DNA of 64,000 nt, from NCBI RefSeq assembly GCF_029633865.1, contig NC_079219.1, positions 55,284,172 through 55,348,171 of the forward strand. The letters run 5' to 3'. Below are positions 1 to 13,900 of this stretch, in pieces. How positions within the stretch are numbered: position 1 is the stretch's first letter; the number at the start of each line of letters is the position of its first letter. The notes beneath the pieces were generated by a model that worked only from the letters and a program-made list of their open reading frames with translations, did not search any database and was not told the DNA's origin. A program made the translations under genes and the position numbers. The DNA comes from Lampris incognitus. Lineage: Eukaryota > Chordata > Actinopteri > Lampriformes > Lampridae.

Positions 1-72
1 CTCACTCTCCCCCCAGACTATCTGTCTATATCGGCTCAGTGTTTTGTCTGGATTTTATTGTCCCTGCTGTCT

Positions 73-511
73 TTTTTTTTGGGGGGGGGGGGTTGTCTCC
101 CCTTTTCTCCTCAATTGTATCCGGCTAATTATCCCACTCTTCCGAGCTACTACACCCCCTCTGCTGATGCGGGGGGGGGGGGGGGCGCTGCAGCCTACCA
201 CGTGCCTCCTCCGATACATGCGGAGTCGCCAGCCGCTTCTTTTTACCTGACAGTGAGGAGTTTCACCAGGGGGGGCGTAGCGCATGGGAGGGTCACGCTA
301 TTCCCCCCAGTTCCCCCTCCCCCTCCAACAGGCACCCCCGACCGACAGAGGCGGTGCTAGTGCAGCGACCAGGACACATACCCACATCCGGCTTCCCAAC
401 TGCAGACACGGCCAATTGTGTCTGTAGGGACGCCAGACCAAGCCGGAGGTAACACGGGGATTTGAACCAGCGATCCCCGTGTTAGATAGACCGCTACACT
501 ACCCGGATGCC
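73..511 (-). repeat. SINE family 1, full length
   Basis: This is a tRNA-derived SINE read on the minus strand. It has a tRNA-like head with an A-box-like segment near 490-510 and a B box near 455-470, a conserved body and a G-rich tail. It is flanked by an 11-bp direct repeat CCCTGCTGTCT at 62-72 and 511-521, the target-site duplication (the boundary shares one C). Several apparent ORFs here are only SINE sequence. Confidence 0.9.
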
Positions 512-1253
512 CCTGCTGTCTACATTCTGCATCTGTTCCATGTTTATGGAATGCCATGATCCAACAGGGAATCCCAGGACTGCAGAATTCACATAAAAAC
601 TCAGGTTTAGAACAAGGTTTTTGATTTGGCTCTCCCTTCAGCAGAGTTTTTCTGCAGATCTGCCCTGTTCCTCCTAAAAATGAGAGACCGGCAACTCTTA
701 ACGGGTTCTCATGCAAACCTGTTGTTCACATCTGATGACACTTTGTACTGCTGTGACTTGGCTAGACAGCTCATTAAACGCCTGTCTGCGTTCCCTCCAT
801 TTTCTTTACAGCTTGCGCCGCCTCCACAAGCTGCAGACCACTTTCACAACAGCAGTACGACGTGCATCCATTGTGATCCGCTGTGATGAATTGCGTTTGA
901 CTCTCAATGCCTCACAAAATCAAGGGCATCGCGGAAAATATGAGCGAACGAACGAACTACAGAAGTTGGAGAGAACATAAAATAGTCCCTTAATCTAATA
1001 TCATCATGTTAGATGTTGGAGAATGGGTCAATATGTTGTCTGTGCCCAAACTTGGATATTTTCATTGGATTATATATCCAATTGGATATTGGATATACTA
1101 TAAACGATGAATCAGGAATAACATAATTGGGCATTTTGGGGGAAAAAAACTGTTTAAAGGCAGTTAACCCTCTTGACTTTCCATCCTTCAAGTCACACAT
1201 TTAACTTGATATGAATAATACTTCTGAAATTCTCTTAGTAATATTTGTTATTG

Positions 1254-1696
1254 GGGTGTTCGGGTAGCGTAGCGGTTTATTCCGTTGCCTATCAACACGG
1301 GGCTCGCCAGATCGAATCCCCGTGTGACCTCCAGCTTGGTCGGGAGTCCCTACAGACACAATTGGCTGTGTCTGCGGGTGGGAAGCCGGATGTGGATATG
1401 CATCCTGGTCGGGGCACCTGTTCAGTGGGGGTGGGGGGGGCAGGAACTGGAGGGTAATAGCGTGATCCTCCCATGCGCTACGTCCCCCTGGCGAAACTCC
1501 TCGCTGCTAGGTGAAAAGAAGCAGCTGGTGACTCCACATGTATCGGAGGAGGCATGTGGTAGGCTGCAGCCCTCCCCGGATCGGCAGAGGGGGTGGAGCA
1601 GCGACCGGGGCAGGCTTGGAAGAGTGGGGTAATTGGCCGGATACAATTCGGGAGAAAAGGGGGGGGTGGGGGGGTACAGAAAAAAAAAGAAGAAAG
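1254..1696 (+). repeat. SINE family 1, full length
   Basis: Plus-strand copy with tRNA-like head, ending in a G-rich then A-rich tail. It is bounded by the perfect 12-bp duplication TATTTGTTATTG at 1242-1253 and 1697-1708. It sits about 90 bp upstream of galnt1 exon a. Confidence 0.92.
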
Positions 1697-1789
1697 TATT
1701 TGTTATTGTCTGATATAGTATTTTTAATCATTGTTACATTATCAACCCGGCACTAATTCTATTCTATTCTATTCCTTTCCTCCCCCCAG

Positions 1790-1956
1790 ATGTAAGAACA
1801 AGTTATATCCAGATAATCTTCCTCGCACCAGTGTGGTCATTGTGTTTCACAATGAGGCGTGGAGCACACTGCTGCGTACAGTCCTTTCAGTCATCGACCG
1901 CTCGCCCCACACACTGCTGGAGGAGATAGTCCTGGTGGACGATGACAGCGAAAGAG
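1790..1956 (+). CDS. galnt1: galnt1 exon a (residues 106-160, start of GT-A fold)
   Basis: The exon follows a pyrimidine-rich acceptor (CCCCCCAG) and ends at GT in a (CA)n tract. It encodes the [20 protein letters not shown] stretch and ends in VDDDSER plus one base of the next Asp. This is the UDP-binding start of the catalytic fold. The first base completes a codon from an exon lying left of the window. VDDDSER differs by one residue from the usual VDDASER. Confidence 0.95.
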
Positions 1957-4900
1957 GTACACACACACACACACACACACAAACACAGAGAGCATGTAAT
2001 TCTTTAAGTCCTAGTCCTTCTCCCACTTGTACAGAGCTTACCCTACTTTTTACTACCAGGTATTTGCCAGCACTTGTGGCTTTGGGTGTATGTGTTCAGT
2101 ATGTGTGGCGGTGTGCACAGCACGGTGTGCACCAGTGCCCAGCCGTCAGCGTATATTATGGGCTGTGTGTGCCACTCAGCCCTGTGCTATGCTGTTAATC
2201 CCTGTTTGGGGGAGATTTGGTCTTCAATTCGCCAGCCACAGGGATTACACTCTGTTGTAACACTCAATTCCTCCACCACCACCACCCCCCACCAAACCCG
2301 TGCTCATTTCACCCCTGCTAACCCCAGAGATGTCAGTGGGATGGCAGGCGGGGCTGAGTCATATGAGGGTGAGGGGAAAGGGGAGAGGAAACTCATATCT
2401 CTGTGAATGTCTGCTTGTCGTGGGTTATGTGCGCTCACAACAGGTCATGAGGGGCAAACACACATTGGCACAAAAGCAGGGATGGCTTGTAATTTGATGT
2501 GCTTTGGCTCCGTGGTTGTGTCTGTGTGTGTGTGCCTATGATTCTGTATGCACTTGTGGTGATAAATGTTATAATTCTGCCTCTAAGTATGTGTGTGTAT
2601 ATGTATGTATATACTTGTATGTATATGTATATGCAAAGGAGCTCAAGGCATGAGGGAACACCGGCACACACTGGCTGCCGCTCCTCGTCCATGAACTTTG
2701 CTTGTTGTTTGTTTCTTGGACATTTTTCGGACAGTTTTAAATAGTGTTAATAGCGTTTACATCATATATTCCTTATAGATTTGAACTGGTCTGTCCATTT
2801 TCCTGATTCGCTGGTTGATTTGGATCACCTGCCTACCTGTTGCAGTATGGGCCTGATCCCTGGAAAACAACGCTTATTCCCCCTTCCACATCTTGGATCT
2901 GGTTTCCAGCGTACATATCATCCCCCTTTTTTCTTTTCCGGTGCGTTTTCAAATACCTTTCGAACTGTTGCTTCTCCACAGCCAACGTTAGCTAGCCTGC
3001 TAGCCAGCAGTGCTAGCTCGGATTTCGCGTTTTTACCTTTTCATTAGTTTTCGTAACAATGGAGTATACACTCGCACAGCTTCTTTGCCCTCAGAACCGT
3101 TACCTTTGGCCTACAAAACAAGCCCTAACCCTAACCTAACCGAACTTGGCATCTTGGGCTACAGTCGGCGTTACAGGTTTTGACCTGAATGCCGGAACCA
3201 CAACAACGCTACACATCATCATCAGTAACACCATGAGACCATGCAGTTTGCAAGACTGAAAATGTGGAGTGGATTTTACAGCACTACGACCTATACAGAG
3301 ACTTGCTGAAGACCCGACTCCCATCAAAAGCTCCGCTGCTTATCAGCATGGAACTCCTAAACACAGTCTCTTTCTAACAAATCCCTCCTGCTTCATGACC
3401 ACATTTTAGACAGAATTTTGACATTATTTGCCTAACCAAAACCTGGCACCAGCCTGGGGTTCACTCAAGCCTAAATGAGGCATGTCCACCTGGCTACAGG
3501 TACATAGAAATAGTCCGCCCAAATGGACGTGATGGTGGCTTAGCAATTATTCACCATGCTGAGCTAAAAATATCCCTCCTACCACTTCCCAGTCTGTCCT
3601 ATCTTGAATGTCTTGCCGAAAAATGCATGCCCCCCCCAACTCCATGACCATTCTTCTTGCCCCCCCCCCCAAAAGCCTAATCCATCCTTCATTCCTGAAA
3701 TAGCTGATATTCTCACCTCACTCTGCTCAATTTCAGCCAACATTGTTATTCTCTGGGACTTTAATCTCCACATCGACTCCCCCTCGGGTTATTCCGTTGC
3801 TGAATTCCTGAGTCTGCTCGAGTGTCTGGACCTACAATAACATGTTGATGTCCCCACACACCCACCAAGGGTACATGTAGGATGTGGTCATCACCGACTC
3901 TGCCCCCATCAGCAACCTTCAGGTCAAGGACCTTGGTGTCTCTGACCACAAGGAGGTCTCAATTGATCTGACTTTTTGCCCCCCCCCCCCCCCCCGACTA
4001 AATTCAAGCGCATTATGCATTTCTGTAACTGGAAAAAACATCAGCCTAGCCAGCTTGTCCACAGATTTCTCTAGCCTTCCTCACCCGGCCTTTTCTTCAG
4101 CTGATGATGCTATATCCTTCTATAACAACTCCCTGAGCAACATCTTCTATTCTACTCCAACATCATAAACAAAAATCCCAGAAACCCCAAACACCTGTTT
4201 TCCACAATAAACCACCTACTCAAGCCTTAGTCTCACTCAACCGTTGACTCCACAGAGAAGCAGTGCAATAACTTCATGGACTGTTTCACAACAAAAATCA
4301 GCAACATTAAGTCCTTCATCTATAGCAGCACTAACCTGTCACCTCCCATCCACGACCCTCTGCCCCCCCCTCCCCACCCACTCCTCTGTTTCTCTGAAGT
4401 CACCCCAGGAGAAATAGAGGCCATGGTCTCACAAATGAAACCATCTACATCCACCTTTGACCTTATTCCTACTGCCCTGCTCAAACTGTGCACTCCTGCT
4501 CCCAGCCCTCTCATCACCCAGGTCATTAACAGTCACTTCAATCTGGTCATGTCCCCTTAACTATTGAAACCACTGTAATCACCCCCATTCTCAAAAACCC
4601 CACCCTGGACCCGAAAAGTTTCGGCCAACTACAGGCTTATCTCCAACCTCCCCTTCCAATCCAAGGTCCTGGGGAAAAAAACATTGCAGCTCAACTACAG
4701 GATCACCTCAACCACAACAGCCTCTTCAAACACTTCCAGTCTGGTTTCAGGCCTGCTCACAGCACTGAGACGGCCCTCCTCAGGGTAACCAATGACCTTC
4801 TGCTGGCAGCTGATATTGGTTGTCCCTCCATCCTGATCCTCTTTGACATCAGCTCGGCGTTTCACACCATAGACCATTCTATTCTCCTCAAGCGCCTTCA

Positions 4901-7900
4901 GGACTACATTGGGTTCACCAAACTAGCCTTCATCTGGTTCAACTCATATCTAACCAACAGGACTGAGCTCCTCTCCCTAGGGGCATCAAAGTCCTGGAAC
5001 CACTCTGTTTCCTGTGGTGCCCCACAAGGATCCATCCTTCGCCCATCATGTTCATCCTTTACATGCTTCCTCTTGGTCATGTCATCAGTGTAGTATGGAA
5101 TACCATTCCATTGCTATGCTGATAACACACAACTGTACATCAAAAATGCCCCACATTCATCTGCTGCCTTCACGTGGCTCAACATCTGCCTTAAGGAGAT
5201 AAGGGCATGGATGAAGCACAACTTCCTTCAGCTAAACTGCAACAAAACCTTGGCCCTTCTTATTGGCACCCCTCACCAGGTTAAACTTTCTCCCACAACA
5301 CCCCTCACCATTGCTGGCTGAACCATCTCCTCTCCTCCTCAGTCATCAACCTCCGTATAAAGTTTGACCCCTCCCTAACCATTGACACCTACATTAAACA
5401 TCTCTGTAAGACCTCATTCTACCACCTTAAAAACATCGCCAAACTCCGTCCCACCCTTGCTGTTGCCGAGAGGCTTGTCCACGCCTTTGTTTCCTTGAGG
5501 CTGGACTACTCCATCATACTCTTCATTGGGATTCTTTGCAGGAGCCTCCAGAAGCTCCAGTACATCCAGAACAGTGCTGTCAGTATCCTGATGAGAGTGT
5601 GGAAACACCCCCACCATCACCCCCATCCTGGCTTCCCTGCACTGGCAACCCATCTCCCACAAAATCAACTTCAAAACCATCTTATTAACCTTCAAATGCA
5701 TCCATGGCAACGCACCACCTTACTTCAAAGAAGGGCTCACCCCCCACAATCCCTCCCACTGTCTCCGGTCTGGCAACAGCTTGCTCCTCCACACACCCGG
5801 GATGAAGCTTTGCTCAGTGAGAGACCAGGCATTTTTCTCTACCACCCCCCGTCTCTGGAACGCCCTCAGAATCGCCTAAGGCAGGGGTCAGCAACCTTTA
5901 CTATCGAAGGAGCCATTTTTGGCCAAAAAAAAATCTGTCTGAAGCCGCAAAACATATTTTAGCCTTATAATGAAGATAACACAGCCTATTAAGTATAAAT
6001 TAGCCATTCATCATGACTAATAGATCTGAGCACACATTATGTTTTACCACATGTGGCTACTCTGCAGTGAGCTATTTATGATTATTTGGTACTTTAACTT
6101 TGAATTTCCATTACATTAATACCATGTTTTGTTGCATTTATGAAATTATAGAACTACAATAAAGAAAACCGTTGACACTTTTTGTTATTTTTATTGGGGG
6201 ATGCTATTACCAACAAAACACAAAACTGAACAAAAGTCCACTTCAGTGCGAGGTAATCCTCTTCTTTTTTCCTCAGCCAAGTAATAACCCTCAGGCCTGA
6301 GCATGAAATAACAGCCCGGGGTCATTCAGTTCACTGACAGAATCACAACTTGCTAAAACAGTTACTTTGTTGCAAAATCATAGCTTATTAAAGGAAAGTG
6401 TTCTTAGTCGTTTAATGAGATTTCTGTTTGTGAACGTTAACTGCAGATCTTCTTGATATCAGGGCCGTACTGCAGGCTCTCATATGTGAGGCGGAAGCGG
6501 TATTTGGATTATGTAGTTCATGCTTGGGGTAGGGAGACTCATGACTAGCCAGTGCTGTTGAGGTTCGGCAAAATTTAGAGGGAAAGGTGTCGGCCATAGA
6601 CATAGCCTATGATGCACATTTTAGTTGACGAAATGTTAACAAAACACCCCCCCCCTTTTTTTTTCTCCCCAATTGTATCTGGCCAATTACCCCACTGTGC
6701 CGAGCCGTCCCGGTCTCTCTGCTCCACCCCATCTGCCGATCCGGGGAGGACTGCAGCCTCCTATACATGTGGAGTCGCCAGTCACTTCTTTTCACCTGAC
6801 AGTGAGGAGTTTCACCAGGGGGACGTAGCACGTGGGGGGATCATGCTATTCCTCCCCCCTCCCCCCTGAACAGGCGCCCCGACCGACCGGAGGAGGTGCT
6901 AGTGCAGCAACCAGGACACATACCCACATCCGGCTTCCCACCCGCAGACACCGCCAATTGTGTCTGTAGGGACGCCCGACCAAGCCGGAGGTAACACAGG
7001 GATTCAAACTGGCGATCCCTTTGTTGGTAGACAACAGAATAGACCGCTATGCTACCTGGACGCCCCTATGTTAAACATTTTTTATTCGGTGTGGAGAACA
7101 TAAGAATCACTTTAGGCCTACAACAATGATAAATGAAGATAAAAATGTTTAAAAAGTAACCGTTATTCATTTCCATATAATTTTGATCAAAGCCACAGGG
7201 AGCAACTGGAGAGGGGCAAAAGGGCCTCATGTGGCGCCGGTCGCCGACCCCTGACCTGACCTGAGGGCTTCTCAGACTCTGGCCTCCCTTAAACAGGCCT
7301 CAAATGACACTTTTATTCAGACAAGCTTTTAGTTTAACTGAGAAGTATTGTTGTTTGTCTGTTTTTATTGTTTAATGCACCGTCAAGCACGTTGATATTG
7401 TCAATGAAAGGTGTTGTGCAATTAAAATGTATTATTATTATCATCGTCATTATTTTTCGTGATCAATTATTTATTGGTATTTAAACATGGTTATAAAGGG
7501 GTGGGGTTAAAAGTTGATTGATCAAAAATAAAGTAGATGGATATAGTCATACTGTCCATGCATTAATTAATCTGCACAAAATTGACAAACAACCAAAAAC
7601 AAAATAGAAGAAATTAAGAGCATTTGTTTTGCCCCCCCCCCCCCAAAAAAAGAAAAAAATCCTCCCTTTGGCTCCCTCCCACCCCACCCACCCTGAACCT
7701 CATGGACACAGAGAACAATTATATTAAAGATTTTATTGTAGTAATTCCTTGTTCCCATTGTGACATATTTTCTGTTTTTGCCTGGTGCCTGTTGGCAGCT
7801 CTGTGTTCCATACTTGCTGTGTCTATGAAATCAATCATCCATCCATCCATCCATTATCCGAACCGCTTATCCTGCTCTCAGGGATGCTGGGGCCTATCCC

Positions 7901-10900
7901 AGCAGTCATAGGGCAGCAGGCGGGGAGACACCCTGGACAGGCCGCCAGGCCATCACACAGGGCTCACACTCACACACACACACACACACACACACACTCG
8001 TCACAGTTATACCTAGGGACAATGTAGTACGGCCAAGTCACCTGACCTACATGTCTTTGGACTGTGGGAGGAAACCCACGCAGACACGGGGAGAACATGC
8101 AAACTCCAAACAGAGGACGAACCGGGACGACCCCCAAGGTTGGACTACCCCGGGGCTCGAACCCATGACCTTTTTGCTGTGAGGCGACCGCGCTAACCAC
8201 TGCACCATCGTGCCGCCCAATAAGCCATCTTTATATATCGACAGAATGACGAGCTGTCCATCTACAAGCTATTCGTACTTGGCAGCTGTAACGCCAGCTA
8301 GCCAGAACCGTCTCTGCTCATCACAGAGGTGCACGCTGGAGCTGTCATTACATAACAGGGTTTCTGACAAGTAAAGAGTTGTTTTGGACAATATGCTCGA
8401 TAGTAACTCTGAAACTCTCTTCCAGAACTCCACAACCCTTGTGCACTCCCACACCATGTAAAAAAAAAAAGGGCCCAATGCATTTTGGGTGTAAAGGGGG
8501 CAGTTTGGCGATGGTAAAGCTTTCATTTTATGCAGCATGCGGGGAGTGAAGGATGTTCTGTGTGTGAAATTAAAATGAGTAATTTGATGGTTGGGCTTCA
8601 TGGAAGATAGCTGCATGTTCTGCTAGATTAGTTTTCAATTTGGGTTGGAGCTATTTGAAGAGAGGTCCGCCTTCCACAGCCTGTCATTTGATAGAGGCTC
8701 ACAAGAGGCCTTGTGTGAGATGGGGTATAATGTGGAGACCGGTCCGCTGGGGCCGGTCAGAGCTCTGTGAAATGGGAGTGTGGCGAGAGGCGTGTTCCAC
8801 GGCACACCACAAGTCCGCGTCGCTGTGCAGAGTTGGAGACAGAAAGATGTGCCAGGTAGAGTGAAATGTTTCTGGATGTCTTGAAGAGCTCGGAGGCCGA
8901 CGGGACCATAGATGTCATAGAGCGCATGCACCCCTTTACTGATCCAAACTGGTTGGTTTCCAAGCTGTAGGGTAATGTTGTGAAAAATACGAGCGTGAAG
9001 ATAACAGTTAGACGACATTTTGCAGTGCTTTTCGGCAAGACGCCAGGCAGCAGTCACTTCAGTAATAATGGAGCCAAATTTCTTTCTCAATTGTTTTGAG
9101 TGAAATGTTGGACTAGATCAGATCTTGTTGTAACCTGGGAGGGTGCACCATATTCTCTTCTGTTGGTCTCCAAGACGCACGAGAAGCAGGATTTAACCAG
9201 TCGGAGATAGGGTGCAATTATTATTATCCATCCATCCATTATCCAAACCGCTTATCCTGCTCTCAGGCGCGTGGGGATGCTGGAGCCTATCCCAGCAGTC
9301 ATTGGGCGGCAGGCAGGGAGACACCCTGGACAGGCCACCAGGCCATCACGGGGCCCACACACATTCACATCTAGGGACAATTTAGTACGGCCAGTTCACC
9401 TGACCTACATGTCTTTGGACTGTTATTATTATTACTATTATGTTAACATGGATACCTGTGTATTTCTCTATGTGTGTTAGATTTCCTGAAACGTCCATTG
9501 GAGCAGTATGTCAAAAGGTTGGAGGTTCCAGTCAGGGTAGTTAGGATGGAGCAGAGGTCCGGACTCATCCGCGCTCGCCTCAAAGGAGCGTCCATCTCCA
9601 CTGGGCAGGTGTGTGTGTGTGTGTGTGAGAGAGTGAGAGTGAGAGAGAGAGTGAGAGAGAGAGACCCCTAACACCTTTGCTTCATTGGATTTGTCTAACT
9701 GTGCGTGTCTGTCCCCAGGTCATCACCTTCCTGGACGCTCACTGCGAGTGCACAACAGGCTGGCTAGAGCCTCTGCTTGCCCGCATCAAGTTAGACAAGT
9801 AAGAAACACACACACCGTACTCAACGTTACACTACGCTGCTTGTGTAGCTGCAGTGAACGCCAACCTGTCAGCAGATTGAGTGGGAGGACCGGAGGCTTG
9901 CACACCTACGTACACACTGGCAAAAAAAAATCAATACAACTATTGTCGACCCTGCAGGGGGCTTGCCCATGTGTGTTTACGTGATGCTTAGTTACTGATA
10001 CTCTGTTTACAGCAGCCCGTGGACAGGAACACATGCACGTGTGCACACACGCCGATGCAAAAATAAACATGCACACACACACACACACAGATACACGCAC
10101 ATGTATGTGCACGTGGTCGGAGCAAGGAGCAGATGGGGCAAGGAAGCATGGGAGGGCGCAGCGTGGGCTGTCACGTTAAGTACATTTGGTTTTAGAGAGC
10201 AGTTGTCAGACCCCGGGAGAGGACTCTGGATTGATGGCCACCTGAGGTTATGACCAGCCGACTTGTGCAGGCGTGTGTGCACGCCTGTTTGTTTTCCTGT
10301 CTGCCTGTCTGTCTGTCTGCCTGTCTGCCTGTATGTGTCTGTGTGCCTGACCTTATGTGAGTCTGTCTATGTGAGCTCCTTTTTTTTTACATGTATGAGC
10401 TCACACCTGTGTGTCTCTCTCTCTCTCCCTCTTGATGTGTGCTGTGTGTGTGTGTGTGACCCTCTCCCCGTTCATGACCGCCTGTGCACCACACAGGAAG
10501 ACGGTGGTGTGCCCCATCATCGACGTGATCAGCGACGACACGTTTGAGTACATGGCCGGCTCCGACATGACTTACGGGGGCTTCAACTGGAAGCTGAACT
10601 TCCGCTGGTACCCTGTGCCCCAGAGAGAGATGGACCGCCGCAAGGGGGACCGCACTCTGCCAGTCAGGTCAGTACCAGGTACTAGGTGCTCTGTCAACAC
10701 CGCGGTGGCCTGTGTCAAAAATAATAACGCCCCAAATATTTATTTAAAAAGAAGAATAACAAAGACAAATGTCCACATATCTCCTGAAGTATCGTAATGT
10801 GTTTAAGTTCCAACTGAGATGCTACATTACGGAGCGATTGCACACGAAAATTGCATCTTAAAAGTAGTTGGGGGGCTGGGTGGCGTGGTGGTCTATTCTG

Positions 10901-13900
10901 TTGCCTACCAACACGGGGCTTGCCGGATCGAATCCCCGCGTTACCTCCAGCTTGATCGGGCGTCCCTACAGACACAATTGGCCATGTCTGCAGGTGGGAA
11001 GCCGGATGTGGGTACGTGTCCTGGTCGCTGCGCTAGCGCCTCCTCTGGTCAGTCAGGGCGCCACCCCTGTTCAGGGGGGAGGGGGAACTGGGGGGGTAGC
11101 GTGATCCTCCCACGCGCTACGTCCCCCTGGTGAAACTCCTCACCGTCAGGTGAAAAGAAGCGGCTGGCGACTCCACATGTATCGAAGGAGGCGTGTGGTG
11201 GTCTGCAGCCCTCCCCGGATCGGCAGAGGGGGTGGAGCAGCGACCGGGACGGCTCAGAAGAGTGGGGTAATTAATTGGCTAAGTACTATTGAGGAGAAAA
11301 AGGGGGAAAATCCAAAAACAAAAAACCAAGTAGTTTGGGGGAAAACCTCAAATATATCACTTGGTTTCAATGAGAAACATAAACCCTGGATAACATCTCA
11401 GCGTTTCTCTGCAAATATGAAAATATCTGCATTTCCTATGGTAAATTTGTCATCATTGTGCCGTTACTTGTTGAACTCTGCCATCGTCGTGCAGTCCAGA
11501 ATGCTTACATATCCAAGTACTTCCGTCTCAAGACCCCATAGCACCCCCCCCCACACACACACACACACAAACAAGAGTAAATTAATGTTATTCCTCACAT
11601 CTCCAAAACACATTAACTGTAGGTCATAATCACCATCACAACACTGAGCCAAGCAGTCAGCACCAGCCCGGTCACTGCCGGGACGTGTTGTTGCTGCGAA
11701 GCGAGAAAACAAGAGTCTTTTTCAGCAGACTTCCCAGCCTCGGGAAGAAACACAGGGTTTATTTCTGCTTGTCCATCATCCCCGCTTCCTGCTCGTGTTT
11801 CCAGGCAGAACTGCTGCCCTACCCAAGGTCATGCTCGTAAAACACTCGGTGTGATGTATTGTGCCTCTGTCCATTTTGGGCGGTTGTTTTTCGGAATTCC
11901 GAGAGGCGGATTTTTCCCTGGCGTACTTTTTAAGCAGCCTGCAAACAAACATGACGAAGCAAACAGTAGTGCAATGTGTCGCAACGGGCAGGCCAGTTTA
12001 CAAATATTTCCCGTTATTAAGTCGTGCCCTCCTCCCAGCGATGACATCACATGTCATGGAAAAAAATAAAGCTTTGAAAATGAAGTAGGGGAAGAATTCC
12101 CATGTTCACATCAGCTGCAGCAGGGCAGATATCAGAGACGGGATTCTTGAGTTCACCCATAAAACCTCCCGGTAGTTTGTCGATACCTGCTGTGTAGCCC
12201 GGGTGGCGTAGAAATCATCCAGCCGGGGACAACTGTCAATCATTCCCGTCCTTTCCCCATCTTGTGTTTTTAATTTTCCTGTCTATTAAAAATGAATATA
12301 AACGGTACTAAACACGAGGCCGTTCATATGTAATGTTTGTTTATCTGGAATAACTCGTTTGTGTTTTGCTGCACATTAGCTGTGGTGTTATCGTACGCTG
12401 CACGTGTCGTGGTTGGTCACTTGTATGCGGGTTTTCAGTCCAACCCATCGCTCCTCCAGCTGATTTCGCTAATTAATCCTTTCCTGTGTGGTTGAAGATG
12501 CGGTAATACATCTCTAATAGCTGTGTTAGTGTGTTGTTATGGCTACAAGGCCGTGGCAAACGGTTGCGTACCACTTCTACAGGCTGTTAGCCGGCGACCA
12601 GCAGCCTAGCTACCTACGTTCACAAGCAGCTCATAGTCACATCCGCCTTGTACAACATTGAGTTTTGTTCTGTTACGTGATGTATTTGTTTGTTTTTTTT
12701 AAAATGTTGATTTTCGGGTGTTCGGGTGGCGTGGCGGTCTGTTCTGTTGCCTACCAACACGGGGATCCCGGTTCGAAGCCCCGTGTTACCTCTGGCTTGG
12801 TCGGGCATCCCTACATACACAATTGGCTGTGTCTGCGGGTAGGGAGCCGGATGTGGGTATGTGTCCTGGTCGCTGCACTAGCGCCTCCTCTGGTTGGTCG
12901 GGGTGTCTGTTCCAGGGGGGAATAGCGTGATGCTCCCACGCGCTACGTCCCACTGGCGAAACTCCTCACTGTCAGGTGAAAAGAAGCGGCTGGTGACTCC
13001 ACATGTGGTAGTCTGCAGCCCTCCCCGGATCTGCAGAGGGGGTGGAACAGCGACCGGGACAGCTCAGAAGAGTGGGGTAATTGGCCAAGTACAATTGGGG
13101 AGAAAAAGAGTAAAAAAAAATTTATTTGATTTTCGTGATATCGGAAAATCTTCAGGGACTTTAAAAGGGGGCTTGCAGTGTGTCATGGTTGCTTCCGGTT
13201 CCGGCCACTCCAGCCCTGGTTTTTACATCTCATGTCTTGTCTGACAACAACATTCCAGTCCGCATTCCTGCTCTGTTTTCCTTTGTTACCCATTTGCCCC
13301 AAAGCTGTTGTTGATGATTTAATCACGTTTCTGGGTATTTGAGTTAATATGGAGCTGCCAGGAAAGAGGAAAAGAGGAAGTCCAAAGAGGAGGTTTATGG
13401 ATGTGGTGAGGGAGGACATGCAGGTGGCTGGTGTGACAGAGGAAGATGCAAAAGACAGGAAGAAATGGGAACGGATGATCCGCTGTGGCGCCCCCTAACG
13501 GGAGCAGCCAAAAATAGTAGTAGTAGTCTGTGTATTTGAGTTTGGCTGTTTAGTTCGTTTGATGTCAGAGCATACCATGTCACCACCGTGTCACCACCGT
13601 GTTCCCATGTCTGCACCATGTTCCAGTGTCACCACTGTGTTCCCATGTTACCACCGGGTTACCATGTCCCCCCCGTGTTACCATGTCTGCACCATGTTCC
13701 TATGTCTTCACCGTGTTCCCATGTCACTCCCGTGTTACCATGTCTGCACCATGTTCCTATGTCACCACTGTGTTCCCATGTCTACCGTGTTCCCATGTCA
13801 CCACCATGTCACCACTGTGTTCCCATGTCACCACCGTGTTACCATGTCACCCCTGTGTTACCTTGTCTGTACCATGTTCCCATGTCTGCACCATGTTCTC

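Noticed and set aside
3122-3140. Telomere-like CCCTAACCCTAACC
   Set aside because: Only about two and a half units, inside a repeat region; not evidence for an interstitial telomere.
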